Shown piece after piece: positions 38,155 to 47,172 of a DNA stretch of 50,947 nucleotides. This stretch comes from Serratia sp. M24T3. GTDB taxonomy: Bacteria > Pseudomonadota > Gammaproteobacteria > Enterobacterales > Enterobacteriaceae. The position numbers and the translations under genes were made by a program. The stretch spans positions 1 through 50,947 of the forward strand of contig NZ_AJHJ01000035.1 in NCBI RefSeq assembly GCF_000257645.1. The letters run 5' to 3'. The notes under the pieces were generated by a model. The model did no database searches. It saw only the letters and a program-made list of their open reading frames with translations, and had not been told where the DNA came from. Positions within the stretch are counted from its first letter, which is position 1; each line of letters starts with the position of its first letter.

Positions 38155-39564
38155 ATGGCCGGAAACAACAAACCAACCAACAAACCGCACGAACCCCGCG
38201 ATCGTCAGATGGAAGGGCTAAAGCTTCCGCCACACTCAATTGAAGCCGAGCAGTCTGTGCTGGGTGGGTTGATGCTGGATAACGAACGTTGGGATAACGT
38301 TGCCGAGCGCGTGGTCAGCAATGATTTCTTCAGCCGCCCGCATCGCCTGATTTTTACCGAAATGCAGCGCCTGTTGGAGATGAGCAAGCCAATCGACCTG
38401 ATTACCCTGTCCGAATCTCTTGAGCAGAAAGGCGATCTGGATTCGGTCGGTGGTTTTGCCTATCTCGCAGAATTATCCAAAAATACCCCAAGTGCGGCTA
38501 ACATCGGCGCTTACGCCGACATCGTGCGCGAACGTGCGGTAGTGCGTGAAATGATCTCGGTCGCCAACGAAATTGCCGATGCCGGTTACGATCCTCAAGG
38601 TCGCAGCAGTGAAGACCTGCTGGATCTGGCCGAATCCCGCGTATTCCAGATTGCCGAAAGTCGGGCTAACAAAGATGAAGGTCCCAAGAGCGTTGACCGC
38701 ATCCTCGAGAGCACAGTGGCGCGTATCGAAGAGCTGTTCCAGCGACCGCATGACGGTGTGACCGGCGTATCAACCGGTTATAGCGATCTCGACAAGAAAA
38801 CCGCCGGACTGCAAAAGTCTGACCTGATTATCGTCGCCGCCCGTCCGTCGATGGGTAAAACGACCTTCGCCATGAACTTGTGTGAAAACGCCGCGATGAT
38901 GCAGGAAAAGCCGGTGCTGATTTTCAGTCTCGAGATGCCCGGCGATCAGCTAATGATGCGTATGCTGGCCTCGCTTTCCCGCGTTGACCAGACCCGTATT
39001 CGTACCGGTCAGCTTGATGATGAGGACTGGGCGCGTATTTCCAGCACCATGGGTATTCTGCTCGAAAAACGTAATATGTATATCGATGACTCGTCAGGCC
39101 TGACTCCTACTGAAGTTCGCTCTCGCGCGCGCCGTATTTTCCGCGAGCACGGCGGCCTTAGCATGATCATGATCGACTACCTGCAACTGATGCGCGTACC
39201 TTCACTTTCCGACAACCGTACTCTGGAAATTGCCGAGATTTCCCGTTCGCTCAAGGCGCTGGCTAAAGAGTTGCAGGTGCCGGTAGTGGCATTGTCCCAG
39301 CTGAACCGAAGCCTGGAGCAACGTGCAGATAAACGCCCGGTCAACTCCGACTTGCGTGAATCGGGTTCCATCGAGCAGGATGCCGACTTGATCATGTTTA
39401 TCTATCGCGATGAGGTTTATCACGATAACAGCGAAGAGAAGGGCATCGCGCAGATCATCCTCGGTAAGCAGCGTAACGGCCCGATCGGGACAGTGCGTTT
39501 GACGTTTAACGGGCAGTGGTCACGATTCGATAACTATGGCGGCCCACAATACGACGAAGACTAG
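38155..39564 (+). CDS. dnaB: Replicative DNA helicase DnaB
   Basis: DnaB is the hexameric helicase of the replication fork. The 469 residues (E. coli 471) contain the N-terminal domain (PPHSIEAEQSVLGGLMLDNERWD), the linker, and the RecA-like motor with Walker A ARPSMGKTTFA, Walker B LSMIMIDYLQLM, VALSQLNRSLEQRADKRPVNSDLRESGSIEQDADLIMFIYRDE and the C-terminal FNGQWSRFDNYGGPQYDED. No intein or insertion is seen. alr follows 45 bases downstream. Confidence 0.98.
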   Translation: MAGNNKPTNKPHEPRDRQMEGLKLPPHSIEAEQSVLGGLMLDNERWDNVAERVVSNDFFSRPHRLIFTEMQRLLEMSKPIDLITLSESLEQKGDLDSVGGFAYLAELSKNTPSAANIGAYADIVRERAVVREMISVANEIADAGYDPQGRSSEDLLDLAESRVFQIAESRANKDEGPKSVDRILESTVARIEELFQRPHDGVTGVSTGYSDLDKKTAGLQKSDLIIVAARPSMGKTTFAMNLCENAAMMQEKPVLIFSLEMPGDQLMMRMLASLSRVDQTRIRTGQLDDEDWARISSTMGILLEKRNMYIDDSSGLTPTEVRSRARRIFREHGGLSMIMIDYLQLMRVPSLSDNRTLEIAEISRSLKALAKELQVPVVALSQLNRSLEQRADKRPVNSDLRESGSIEQDADLIMFIYRDEVYHDNSEEKGIAQIILGKQRNGPIGTVRLTFNGQWSRFDNYGGPQYDED

Positions 39565-39609
39565 TTTTTTAAGGCTAGCTTAATTTGATCCCATCCAGAA
39601 GGAAACCTG

Positions 39610-40689
39610 ATGAAGGCGGCTACGGCTGTAATTGATCGCCGCGTTCTGCGTCAAAACCTGCAACGCATCCGTAATATAGCTCCGCAGAGCCGGGTGGTCG
39701 CGGTGGTGAAGGCGAACGCCTACGGGCATGGCCTGCTTGAGGCTGCGCACAGTTTGCAGGATGCTGATTATTATGGCGTTGCGCGGCTCGGCGAGGCGCT
39801 TGCGCTACGTGCAGGTGGCGTGCTAAAGCCAATATTATTGCTGGAAGGTTTCTTTGCTGCCGAAGATTTGCCGCTGCTGGTGAGGCACGGAATTGAGACG
39901 GCAGTACACAGTTCCGAGCAGCTTGAGGCGCTCGAAAATGCCGAATTGGCCGCTCCGCTCAAGGTGTGGTTGAAAATTGATACGGGCATGCATCGCCTGG
40001 GCGTTGCACCTGAAAATGCTGAATCTTTCTATCAGCGTCTTTTGCAGTGCGCTAACGTTATTCAGCCGGTGAATTCAATGAGTCATTTCAGCCGCGCCGA
40101 TGAGCCGGAAAGTGACTACACCTTAAAGCAGATGCAAAGTTTCCAGTTGGTAACTCAGGGTAAATCAGGGTTGAAATCAATCGCCGCATCGGGAGGAGTG
40201 TTGCTGTGGCCGGCTTCGTACCTTGATCTGGTTCGCCCTGGCATCATCCTTTACGGAGTATCGCCATTGGCTACTGCCGAGGCCAGCAGCTTTGGTCTAC
40301 AGCCAGCCATGACCCTGACTTCAAGCCTGATTGCCGTGCGTGAGCATCGCGCGGGAGAGCCAGTCGGCTATGGTGGAATATGGACCAGCACCCGAGATAC
40401 TCGCCTGGGCGTGGTGGCCATTGGCTACGGCGACGGTTATCCGCGCACTGCACCCAGCGGCACGCCAGTATTGGTCAACGGGCGCGAAGTCCCAATTGTC
40501 GGGCGTGTCTCAATGGACATGATTTCTGTAGACTTAGGCCCGGACGCGCAGGATAAAGTCGGCGATGAGGCTATCCTTTGGGGCGCGGAATTGCCGGTAG
40601 AACGGATTGCCGCTTTCACCGGCATTAGCGCCTACGAGTTGATCACTACCCTGACATCCCGCGTCGCCAGAATCTACTTAGGCGATTGA
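39610..40689 (+). CDS. alr: Alanine racemase (Alr)
   Basis: Alr interconverts L- and D-alanine for peptidoglycan. The 359 residues equal the E. coli length. The PLP lysine is K34 in [11 protein letters not shown]. The barrel includes [22 protein letters not shown] and [13 protein letters not shown]. The second domain has the catalytic tyrosine region [20 protein letters not shown] and [19 protein letters not shown] lies upstream of the ATG. It follows dnaB as in E. coli. Confidence 0.96.
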   Translation: MKAATAVIDRRVLRQNLQRIRNIAPQSRVVAVVKANAYGHGLLEAAHSLQDADYYGVARLGEALALRAGGVLKPILLLEGFFAAEDLPLLVRHGIETAVHSSEQLEALENAELAAPLKVWLKIDTGMHRLGVAPENAESFYQRLLQCANVIQPVNSMSHFSRADEPESDYTLKQMQSFQLVTQGKSGLKSIAASGGVLLWPASYLDLVRPGIILYGVSPLATAEASSFGLQPAMTLTSSLIAVREHRAGEPVGYGGIWTSTRDTRLGVVAIGYGDGYPRTAPSGTPVLVNGREVPIVGRVSMDMISVDLGPDAQDKVGDEAILWGAELPVERIAAFTGISAYELITTLTSRVARIYLGD

Positions 40690-40755
40690 CGCAGCGGTAA
40701 AATCTCGATAAAGCGCAGCTTTCGAGCCGCGCCTTATTGATCTATAACGCCTTCA

Positions 40756-41538
40756 TCAGGATTGTTTCGCCAGCCATTGACCCATGATTTTCTGATAATC
40801 GCCATTGGCCTTGCTCAGATGCAGCCACTGATCGACATACATCTTCCAGCTAATATCATCTTTTGGCAGCAGATAGGCCTTCTCGCCAAACTGTAGCGGC
40901 TTGTCAGGATTCACGGCACACAGCTTTGGATAATGCTTCTGCTGGAACAGCGCTTCTGAAGCATCAGTAACCATCACATCAGCTTTTTTATCGACCAACA
41001 TCTGAAAAATAGCCAGATTATCGTGAGACAGTGTTAAATACGCATCGGGTAAGTAGGCGTGGACGAAGGCTTCATTAGTTCCACCTGCCGGCTCGATCAG
41101 GCGAGTGGCAGGTTTGTTTAACTGCTGCACGGTTTGATATTTTTTAACATTCTCACAGCGGACAAACGGAATTTTACCGTCCTTATCCAGCACGTTGGCG
41201 AACCAGGCTTTTTGCTGGCGTGGCAATGTGACGGAAATCCCGCCCATCGCGATATCACAACGGTTTGAAGTCATATCTGCCATCATGGTCTTCCAGGTGG
41301 TTGGCACCCAGTTAACTTTCACGCCCAGACTGGCAGCCAGCGATTCTGCCATCGCGATATCGATGCCTTCATATTTCCCGTCGGCACGCAAATAGGTGTA
41401 CGGCTTGTAATCACCTGTGGTACAGACATTTAGCGATCCTTTCTGAATCACTCTGTCGAGGTGAGATGAGTTCCCTTCTGCCTGGGCCGCAGTGGTAGTG
41501 CTCATTAATAGGCTGATAGAGAGGAGTATTTTTTTCAT
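40756..41538 (-). CDS. pheC: Periplasmic cyclohexadienyl dehydratase (PheC-like)
   Basis: A 260-residue exported protein with a signal peptide (MKKILLSISLLMSTTTAAQAEG, cleavage after AQA). It has the periplasmic solute-binding fold and matches Pseudomonas PheC over its whole length: RVIQKGSLNVCTTGDYKPYTYL, DIAMAESLAASLGVKVNWVPTTW, DIAMGGISVTLPRQQ, EPAGGTNEAF, and KAYLLPKDDISWKMYVDQWLHL with the expected active-site glutamate in GEKAYLLP. PheC converts prephenate to phenylpyruvate, or arogenate to phenylalanine. A plain amino-acid-binding protein is the alternative, but no transporter genes are near. It is divergent from an Lrp-type regulator. Confidence 0.75.
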   Translation of the reverse strand: MKKILLSISLLMSTTTAAQAEGNSSHLDRVIQKGSLNVCTTGDYKPYTYLRADGKYEGIDIAMAESLAASLGVKVNWVPTTWKTMMADMTSNRCDIAMGGISVTLPRQQKAWFANVLDKDGKIPFVRCENVKKYQTVQQLNKPATRLIEPAGGTNEAFVHAYLPDAYLTLSHDNLAIFQMLVDKKADVMVTDASEALFQQKHYPKLCAVNPDKPLQFGEKAYLLPKDDISWKMYVDQWLHLSKANGDYQKIMGQWLAKQS

Positions 41539-41713
41539 CAGATTTCCTTGCCAGCGGCTTTTATACCCTCATATTCCTCAATCAGGCATTGTTATTGCAA
41601 GGAAAATAGTGATTTGAGATCAAAAAGCCACCGTCAGCGCACAAAGCAACGGTTTGGCTAATAAAAAACTGATAGTGTGTTAAGTAATAAAATTTATAAG
41701 CAGGTAATAAACC

Positions 41714-42202
41714 ATGTATAGCATTGACGATTACGACTTAAAAATCCTCACCTTACTGCAGGCTAATGGACGTTTGACCAATCAGGAACTCAGCGAAATT
41801 GTCGGCCTTTCGGCATCGCAGTGTTCGCGCAGAAGGATCAGCCTCGAGCAGCAGCAAATGATCATGGGCTATCACGCCCGTTTGGCTCCTGAAGCTTTAG
41901 GGTTGGGCATGATAGGTCTGATTGAGATAAGGCTTATCAATCATTTACCTGAAAATGTTAGCGATTTCCACCAGATGCTGGAACAGGTTGATGCCGTCAT
42001 TGACGCCTATAAAACCACGGGTGATGCAGACTATCTTCTAAAGGTTGCCGTCGCAGACTTAGCCGGTTTAAGTACTTTAATCAGCCATATTCTTTCGGTA
42101 CATAAAAGCGTGGCGCATATTAAAACCTCTGTAGTGCTCAATCGTATCAAGGAAAATGGCCTGTTAACTTCGCCAATGGAACCCGCTGAAAAACCCGCTT
42201 AA
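41714..42202 (+). CDS. Lrp/AsnC-family regulator
   Basis: A 162-residue leucine-responsive-type regulator. The N-terminal helix-turn-helix (DYDLKILTLLQANGRLTNQELSEIVGLSASQCSRRRISLEQQQMI) is followed by the RAM/ACT-like domain (GLIEIRLINH, DAVIDAYKTTGDADYLLKVAVADLAGLSTLI). It is divergent from pheC and upstream of the YitT gene, and probably regulates one or both in response to an amino acid. It is not Lrp or AsnC itself. The A+T-rich 175-base gap to pheC holds the divergent promoters. Confidence 0.88.
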   Translation: MYSIDDYDLKILTLLQANGRLTNQELSEIVGLSASQCSRRRISLEQQQMIMGYHARLAPEALGLGMIGLIEIRLINHLPENVSDFHQMLEQVDAVIDAYKTTGDADYLLKVAVADLAGLSTLISHILSVHKSVAHIKTSVVLNRIKENGLLTSPMEPAEKPA

Positions 42203-42218
42203 GCCACCTGTATAATAC

Positions 42219-42254
42219 TGCTCCAAGTTGGTGCAATTTCACTAACTTGGTGCG
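42219..42254 (+). promoter_or_regulatory. Two tandem NtrC-like sites
   Basis: TGCTCC-AAGTT-GGTGCA (42219-42235) matches the NtrC pattern TGCACC-N5-GGTGCA with one mismatch. TTCACT-AACTT-GGTGCG (42238-42254) is a second, weaker match two bases later. They lie about 205-240 bases before the YitT gene. I found no sigma54 promoter with the correct -24/-12 spacing, so the reading is tentative. Confidence 0.3.
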
Positions 42255-42459
42255 TTAAAAGGTGACTTTATGCATGAAAATGTCACTTTAAAATGAATAA
42301 ATGCGTGAGATGATTATTTTTTTGATTAAATGCGGTTGAGTTGTGCAAAAGTGATTGCCTTATTTGGCCCTGTCGTTAATTATCTATGAAAATTCATGGC
42401 CCCAGCAGGCACGCATAGCCTGCGCGGTATTTTCATATTTAAAATTTACAGGCAATTTT

Positions 42460-43080
42460 ATGGATAACACAGACAGCATTACACCGCCGCAGGTTGGGCA
42501 TACCTGGCTTGAAGACGTGCTCGCTATCTTGATGGGCACATTGATGGTTTCGTTTGGCGTCATGATGTTGCGCCAGTCAGGTGCTTTGACCGGCAGCACG
42601 GCGGGTCTGGCATTCCTGATCCACTACCTGACCCACTATTCTTTTGGCGCGGTATTTTTCACCATCAATCTACCATTCTATTGGCTCTCGATTCGCCGCA
42701 TGGGATGGCCATTTACCATCAAGACCTTTAGCTCAGTGGCATTAGTCTCACTTTTCACCAGCCTGCACCCGCTGTTCATCCATTTTGATCACCTTGAGCC
42801 TTTTTATGCGGTGCTGTTTGGTAACGTGATTATGGGCATGGGCTTTATTGTACTGTTCCGCCACAAGGCGAGCCTCGGTGGCATGAATATCTTGTCCCTG
42901 TATTTGCAGGATAAATACGGTATCCGCGCAGGCAAATTACAAATGGGCGTCGATTTTGTGATTGTGCTGGCATCGCTGTTTGTGGTCAGTATTCCCATGC
43001 TGATTGCCTCAATCATGGGCGCGTTTGTGCTCAATCTGATTATTGCCATGAACCATCGCCCTGGGCGCTATAGCGTTTAA
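42460..43080 (+). CDS. YitT-family membrane protein
   Basis: A 206-residue inner-membrane protein of the YitT (DUF161) family with five to six hydrophobic segments. The family pattern is clear in SFGVMMLRQSGALTGSTAGLAFLIHYLTHYSFGAVFFTINLPFYWLS and RHKASLGGMNILSLYLQDKYGIRAGKLQMGVDFVIV. Function is unknown for most members; a transport role is presumed. The ATG at 42460 starts MDNTDSITPP; a longer frame upstream has no family support. Its neighbours are an Lrp-type regulator and tyrB. Confidence 0.85.
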   Translation: MDNTDSITPPQVGHTWLEDVLAILMGTLMVSFGVMMLRQSGALTGSTAGLAFLIHYLTHYSFGAVFFTINLPFYWLSIRRMGWPFTIKTFSSVALVSLFTSLHPLFIHFDHLEPFYAVLFGNVIMGMGFIVLFRHKASLGGMNILSLYLQDKYGIRAGKLQMGVDFVIVLASLFVVSIPMLIASIMGAFVLNLIIAMNHRPGRYSV

Positions 43081-43261
43081 GTGGCAAATTCCTGAATTTG
43101 CCTCGCAACAACGCAACATTAAAGTGATTTTTTTGAGCAATATTTGTTAGTCTAAGAAATAACAAAAAACAGTAAATCGTCGCTGCTTCGACATAACAGA
43201 TCCCCCGGAGAATGGGAATTCTGGCGCTTGTCCAAGAAAAAGAAATCCAAGGAGAAATACC

Positions 43262-44461
43262 GTGTTCCAACATGTTGATGCTTATGCCGGTGACCCAATA
43301 TTGTCGCTGATGGAAAGCTTCAAGAACGACCCAAGAGAGAAAAAGGTAAACCTGAGCATCGGTCTTTATTACGACGATCATGGAATTATCCCACAGCTTG
43401 GGGCAGTCGAAGCCGCTGAAAACCAGTTGAATTCCGTGGCGCAAACTGCGTCGGTTTATTTGCCGATGGAAGGTCTTGGCGCTTACCGCAGCAGCATTCA
43501 GAGCCTGTTGTTTGGTGCCGAACACTCTGCTTTACAACAGCAGCGTATCGCGACTATCCAAACTGTAGGCGGCTCTGGCGCGCTGAAAGTGGGCGCTGAC
43601 TTCCTGAAATACTACTTCCCTAATTCTGAAGTGTGGGTGAGCGATCCGACCTGGGACAACCATGTCGCAATCTTCTCTGGCGCGGGCTTCAAAGTTCACA
43701 CCTATCCCTACTTTGATGGTGAGAAACTCGGCGTAAACTTTGCCGGTATGCTCGAGAAGCTGCACACTCTGCCAGCGCAAAGCATCGTATTGCTGCATCC
43801 GTGCTGCCACAACCCAACCGGTTCTGACCTGAGTCAGGCCCAATGGGATCAGGTTATCGAACTGGTTAAACAGCGTGAGCTAATCCCGTTCCTCGACATC
43901 GCCTATCAGGGCTTTGGCGTAGGCATGGATCAAGACGCCTATGCGATACGCGCGATGGCTGCTGCCGGCGTCAACATGCTGGTCAGCAACTCCTTCTCCA
44001 AGATTTTTTCACTCTACGGTGAGCGCGTTGGTGGCTTGTCAGTAGTGTGCGAGAACAGCGAAGCCGCGGGTCGTGTATTAGGGCAGCTGAAAGCAACGGT
44101 TCGCCGTAACTACTCAAGCCCGCCAAACTTCGGTGCTAAAGTGGTTTCTACCGTTTTAGGTGATGCCGAACTGAAAGCCCAGTGGCTGGCGGAAGTTGAA
44201 ACCATGCGTACTCGCATCATCGAAATGCGCCAGACGCTGGTTAACAGCCTGAAGAAATCTCTGCCGGGTCGTAATTTCGACCACTTGCTGCAACAGCGCG
44301 GCATGTTTGGCTATACCGGCTTCAGCGCGGCTCAGGTTGACCGTCTTCGTGAAGAGTTTGGCGTCTACCTGATTGCCAGCGGTCGCGTCTGCATCGCCGG
44401 TCTGAACCACCACAATGTGGAGCAGGTTGCGGCGGCGTTTGCTGCAGTAGCAGGCGAGTAA
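43262..44461 (+). CDS. tyrB: Aromatic amino acid aminotransferase
   Basis: TyrB transaminates phenylpyruvate, 4-hydroxyphenylpyruvate and 2-ketoisocaproate with glutamate, the last step to Phe, Tyr and partly Leu. The 399 residues (E. coli 397) start with GTG at 43262 after AAGGAG. The PLP lysine is in [18 protein letters not shown], the ring-binding aspartate in [10 protein letters not shown], and the carboxylate arginine near the C-terminus in [24 protein letters not shown] is typical of TyrB. It ends at a bidirectional terminator. No clear TyrR box was found. Confidence 0.95.
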   Translation: MFQHVDAYAGDPILSLMESFKNDPREKKVNLSIGLYYDDHGIIPQLGAVEAAENQLNSVAQTASVYLPMEGLGAYRSSIQSLLFGAEHSALQQQRIATIQTVGGSGALKVGADFLKYYFPNSEVWVSDPTWDNHVAIFSGAGFKVHTYPYFDGEKLGVNFAGMLEKLHTLPAQSIVLLHPCCHNPTGSDLSQAQWDQVIELVKQRELIPFLDIAYQGFGVGMDQDAYAIRAMAAAGVNMLVSNSFSKIFSLYGERVGGLSVVCENSEAAGRVLGQLKATVRRNYSSPPNFGAKVVSTVLGDAELKAQWLAEVETMRTRIIEMRQTLVNSLKKSLPGRNFDHLLQQRGMFGYTGFSAAQVDRLREEFGVYLIASGRVCIAGLNHHNVEQVAAAFAAVAGE

Positions 44462-44497
44462 ACGCTTAGCTCGCTTTTTCCGTTCAGGAAAAGGCAA

Positions 44498-44528
44498 AAA
44501 AAGTCGGCGTCATTGCGCCGACTTTTTC
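44498..44528. terminator. Bidirectional terminator between tyrB and acuI
   Basis: The stem AGTCGGCG / CGCCGACT with loop TCATTG is flanked by A7 and T5, so it works for tyrB on the plus strand and acuI on the minus strand. Confidence 0.85.
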
Positions 44529-44535
44529 TTTTAAA

Positions 44536-45531
44536 CTAATCTTGAATTTTCACCACAACACGTCCACGAATCTGGCCTTTCATCAACCGATGGGCAGCCT
44601 CAATGGTTTCATCCAGCGTAATTTCCTGACTGATAGATGTCAGCAGGGAAGGATCTACTAACTCGGCCAGCCGTGCCCAAGCCACCTGACGTTCCTCCGC
44701 TGAGCGAGTCACGCTGTTGATTCCGGCGAGAGTAATATTGCGTAAAATAAACGGTGCGACGCTGGCCGGGAAATCCATTCCCTGTGCCATCCCGCAGGCT
44801 GCGACGGTGCCACTTTCTTTTATGCTGGCGCAAACGTTGGCCAATGTGTGACTGCCTACTGAATCGATCGCCGCCGCCCAGCGCTCTTTTTGCAGCGGTT
44901 TACCCGGTTCGCTTAATAAGTTGCGATCAACGATTTCACAGGCTCCGAGCTGAGTTAAATATTCTGCTTCCTCCGGTCTGCCAGTCGATGCGGCTACCTG
45001 ATAACCCAGTCGAGCAAGCAGGGAGATAGCGAAGCTGCCGACGCCGCCGTTAGCGCCGGTCACCAGCACCGTGCCTTTATCGGGCGTCAGGCCGTTTTTT
45101 TCCAGAGCAATAATTGCCAGCATGGCGGTATACCCAGCGGTGCCGATGATCATGCTGTCTTTCAGGCTTATCGCAGCAGGGACCGGGGTAAGGTATTGCG
45201 CATCTACACTGACTTTTTGCGCCAGTCCACCCCAGGCCTTTTCCCCAAATCCCCAGCCGTTAAGCAGCACGCGATTTCCAGCGGCAAATTTTGGGTTACT
45301 GCTTGTTGAAACCACGCCGGAGAAATCAATACCGGGTACCATTGGGAAGCTGCGCACGATGGGACCGCTGCCGGTGATGGCCAGTCCGTCTTTATAGTTC
45401 AGCGTGGAATAGTGTACATCGACCACGACTTCACCGGCTGGAAGCTGGCTTTCTTCAACGTCTTTTAGCGTAGCCTGGTAATGATCGTTTGATCCATCAA
45501 CTGTTTTTTCTATCAAGATAGCTTTAAACAT
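44536..45531 (-). CDS. acuI: Acrylyl-CoA reductase-type MDR oxidoreductase (AcuI/YhdH)
   Basis: A 331-residue NADPH-dependent medium-chain reductase of the YhdH/AcuI group, which reduces acrylyl-CoA to propionyl-CoA. Markers are YSTLNYKDGLAITGSGPIVRSFPMVPGIDFSGVV, the family-specific NGWGFGEKAWGGLAQ, the cofactor motif VTGANGGVGSFAISLLARLGY and the C-terminal MKGQIRGRVVVKI. There is no catalytic zinc site. TGGAG lies six bases before the ATG, and the start overlaps the end of the TetR gene by eight bases, giving a regulator-enzyme operon like acuR-acuI of Rhodobacter. Confidence 0.88.
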   Translation of the reverse strand: MFKAILIEKTVDGSNDHYQATLKDVEESQLPAGEVVVDVHYSTLNYKDGLAITGSGPIVRSFPMVPGIDFSGVVSTSSNPKFAAGNRVLLNGWGFGEKAWGGLAQKVSVDAQYLTPVPAAISLKDSMIIGTAGYTAMLAIIALEKNGLTPDKGTVLVTGANGGVGSFAISLLARLGYQVAASTGRPEEAEYLTQLGACEIVDRNLLSEPGKPLQKERWAAAIDSVGSHTLANVCASIKESGTVAACGMAQGMDFPASVAPFILRNITLAGINSVTRSAEERQVAWARLAELVDPSLLTSISQEITLDETIEAAHRLMKGQIRGRVVVKIQD

Positions 45532-46195
45532 TTTGAACTCCAGATTTAATGCTGACGTCGGGTTGGCGAGGCAGCCCGGCCAGAAAGAGGGTGATAAAAT
45601 TATTTAAAGGATCGGCATTGCCGTTGAGCTTGGCGCGCATCACGGCACCTTCCCATCCGGCCCAAAAATAGGTTGCCAGTGCATGGCAATCGGCCTGTTG
45701 ATCAAGAGTTTTCTGCTGCCGGGCAAGCTCGAGACATTGCTCGATTCGCTGCTCCCAACTGCGCAGGATCGCGATAAGCCGTTCGCGATAATCAGTGGGG
45801 AGATTAGAGACTTCTTGCCCCAGATTGCCGATCAGACAACCGCGACGGAAATGGTATTTCGCCATACCTTGTGCGGCATCTGTGACAAAAGCCTGAATCC
45901 TTTCGAGTGGGGCAACATTCTGATTGAGAAGGTATTTATCCAGTTTGTAGGCAAAAAAACGCGCGTAGTTTTCAATAATTGCCTGGCCGAAGGCCTCTTT
46001 ACTGTCGAAATAGTAATAAAACGAGCCTTTTGGCACGCCGACCTGACGCAAGATCCCTTCGATACCGGCAGCGGTAAAGCCTTGCTCGGTAAGGACGGCG
46101 GTACCGCAGCGGATCAGCGCTTCGCGAGTATCAATGTTTTCGCGCCCGGCTTTTGGCGGACGACCACGGCGTGGTTTTGGGGCTTCAATGGTCAT
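45524..46195 (-). CDS. TetR-family regulator, AcuR-like
   Basis: A 223-residue TetR repressor. The N-terminal basic arm (PKPRRGRPPKAGRENIDTREALIRCG) leads into the helix-turn-helix (GFTAAGIEGILRQVGVPKGSFYYYFDSKEAFGQAIIENYARFF). The C-terminal ligand domain has RRGCLIGNLGQEVS and ATYFWAGWEGAVMRAK. These parts fit the AcuR/NemR-like group that controls electrophile-detoxifying reductases. It is first in the operon with acuI and overlaps it by eight bases. A palindrome 11 bases upstream is its likely operator. The inducer is expected to be acrylate or a related compound, by analogy only. Confidence 0.82.
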   Translation of the reverse strand: MTIEAPKPRRGRPPKAGRENIDTREALIRCGTAVLTEQGFTAAGIEGILRQVGVPKGSFYYYFDSKEAFGQAIIENYARFFAYKLDKYLLNQNVAPLERIQAFVTDAAQGMAKYHFRRGCLIGNLGQEVSNLPTDYRERLIAILRSWEQRIEQCLELARQQKTLDQQADCHALATYFWAGWEGAVMRAKLNGNADPLNNFITLFLAGLPRQPDVSIKSGVQNV

Positions 46196-46205
46196 CCGTT
46201 AAATA

Positions 46206-46221
46206 TAGACCGATCGTCTTG
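46206..46221 (-). promoter_or_regulatory. Candidate operator of the AcuR-like regulator
   Basis: TAGACCGATCGTCTTG is a near-palindrome (AGAC / GTCT around CGATC) 11 bases upstream of the TetR start. It resembles the TAGACC-N4-GGTCTA sites of NemR-type TetR proteins. It lies between the divergent TetR and yjbQ genes. Confidence 0.45.
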
Positions 46222-46285
46222 TTAAATCAAAAACCTAGAAAAGAACTTATACTTTCATTGATTTTTATCAAATAAGGAGAGCGCT

Positions 46286-46717
46286 ATGTGGTTTCAAAAA
46301 GAGATCAAACTGAAGCAACGAACTCGTGGTTTTCATTTGATCACCGATGAAATTTTGCAGCAGCTGCCCGAGATTCGACAGCTGTCGATAGGCCTGTGCC
46401 ACGTATTTATCCAGCATACTTCGGCCGGATTAACCATCAACGAAAATGCCGATCCCACCGTGCGGCAAGATTTTGAGGGCTTTTTCAATCGCGCGGTAAA
46501 AGAGGACGAGCCCTGGTATCAGCATGATTACGAAGGCAGTGACGACATGCCAGCGCATCTCAAAAGCAGCCTGCTTGGCTGTAGCGTGAGTATTCCAATC
46601 AGTAACGGGCGGTTAAATCTCGGTACCTGGCAGGGGATTTATCTCTGCGAGCATCGCAATCACGGGGGTTCCCGTCGTATCGTCATCACCCTTAACGGTT
46701 CATCCTCGGCAAACTAG
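46286..46717 (+). CDS. yjbQ: YjbQ (UPF0047) family protein
   Basis: A 143-residue protein of the YjbQ/UPF0047 family, a trimeric fold with a metal-site signature. The family block [28 protein letters not shown] and the C-terminal [27 protein letters not shown] are present. Weak thiamin-phosphate-synthase activity has been described for the family; the physiological role is unclear. It lies next to yjbR as in E. coli. Confidence 0.93.
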   Translation: MWFQKEIKLKQRTRGFHLITDEILQQLPEIRQLSIGLCHVFIQHTSAGLTINENADPTVRQDFEGFFNRAVKEDEPWYQHDYEGSDDMPAHLKSSLLGCSVSIPISNGRLNLGTWQGIYLCEHRNHGGSRRIVITLNGSSSAN

Positions 46718-46804
46718 CGCTGAATTTTGTTAACTGGGTTGCAGTTGTGTGTTTTTTGTCCAGATATACTGCCTTCTCAATTTCCAATGCAAGGCGTCAA
46801 TAAG

Positions 46805-47158
46805 ATGAATAATACTCAACTGCTTGATTATTGCCTCTCGAAACCCGGGGCTCAGCAGAGCACAGAAAATCAGTGGCAGGCCAACCAGATCAAGGTTGCC
46901 GGGGTGATGTTTGCCATGCTGCGCGATATCAAAGGCCATCCGGCAATTTCATTAAAAACGGGTCATCAGACGGCGGAGAATCTGCGCCATCAGCATCCAG
47001 AGATTATCGCCTGTGATTGCCTTAACAAGGCCCACTGGAACAGCGTCCTGCTTGATGGCAATCTGCCAGACTCGCAGTTTTATGCGTTAATTGACAGCTC
47101 GTATCAGCTTGTTCTATCTAGCCTGCCCGAAGAAAAACGTCATGCGATTGCCAGCTAA
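46805..47158 (+). CDS. yjbR: YjbR (MmcQ/YjbR, CyaY-like fold) protein
   Basis: A 117-residue protein (E. coli YjbR 118). The ATG at 46805 begins MNNTQLLDYCLSKPGAQQS; an upstream extension to 46727 lacks family support. Markers are FAMLRDIKGHPAISLKTGHQTAENLRHQHPEI and NKAHWNSVLLDGNLPDSQFYALIDSSYQLV. The family is a putative DNA-binding protein with a double-wing fold; function is unknown. It follows yjbQ by 87 bases. Confidence 0.92.
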   Translation: MNNTQLLDYCLSKPGAQQSTENQWQANQIKVAGVMFAMLRDIKGHPAISLKTGHQTAENLRHQHPEIIACDCLNKAHWNSVLLDGNLPDSQFYALIDSSYQLVLSSLPEEKRHAIAS

Positions 47159-47172
47159 TGTTGCAAGATCCC

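Noticed and set aside
42255-42440. Possible sigma54 promoter between the NtrC-like sites and the YitT gene
   Set aside because: Several GG...GC pairs are present, but those near the sites have nine instead of ten bases between them and lack the TGGCAC context.
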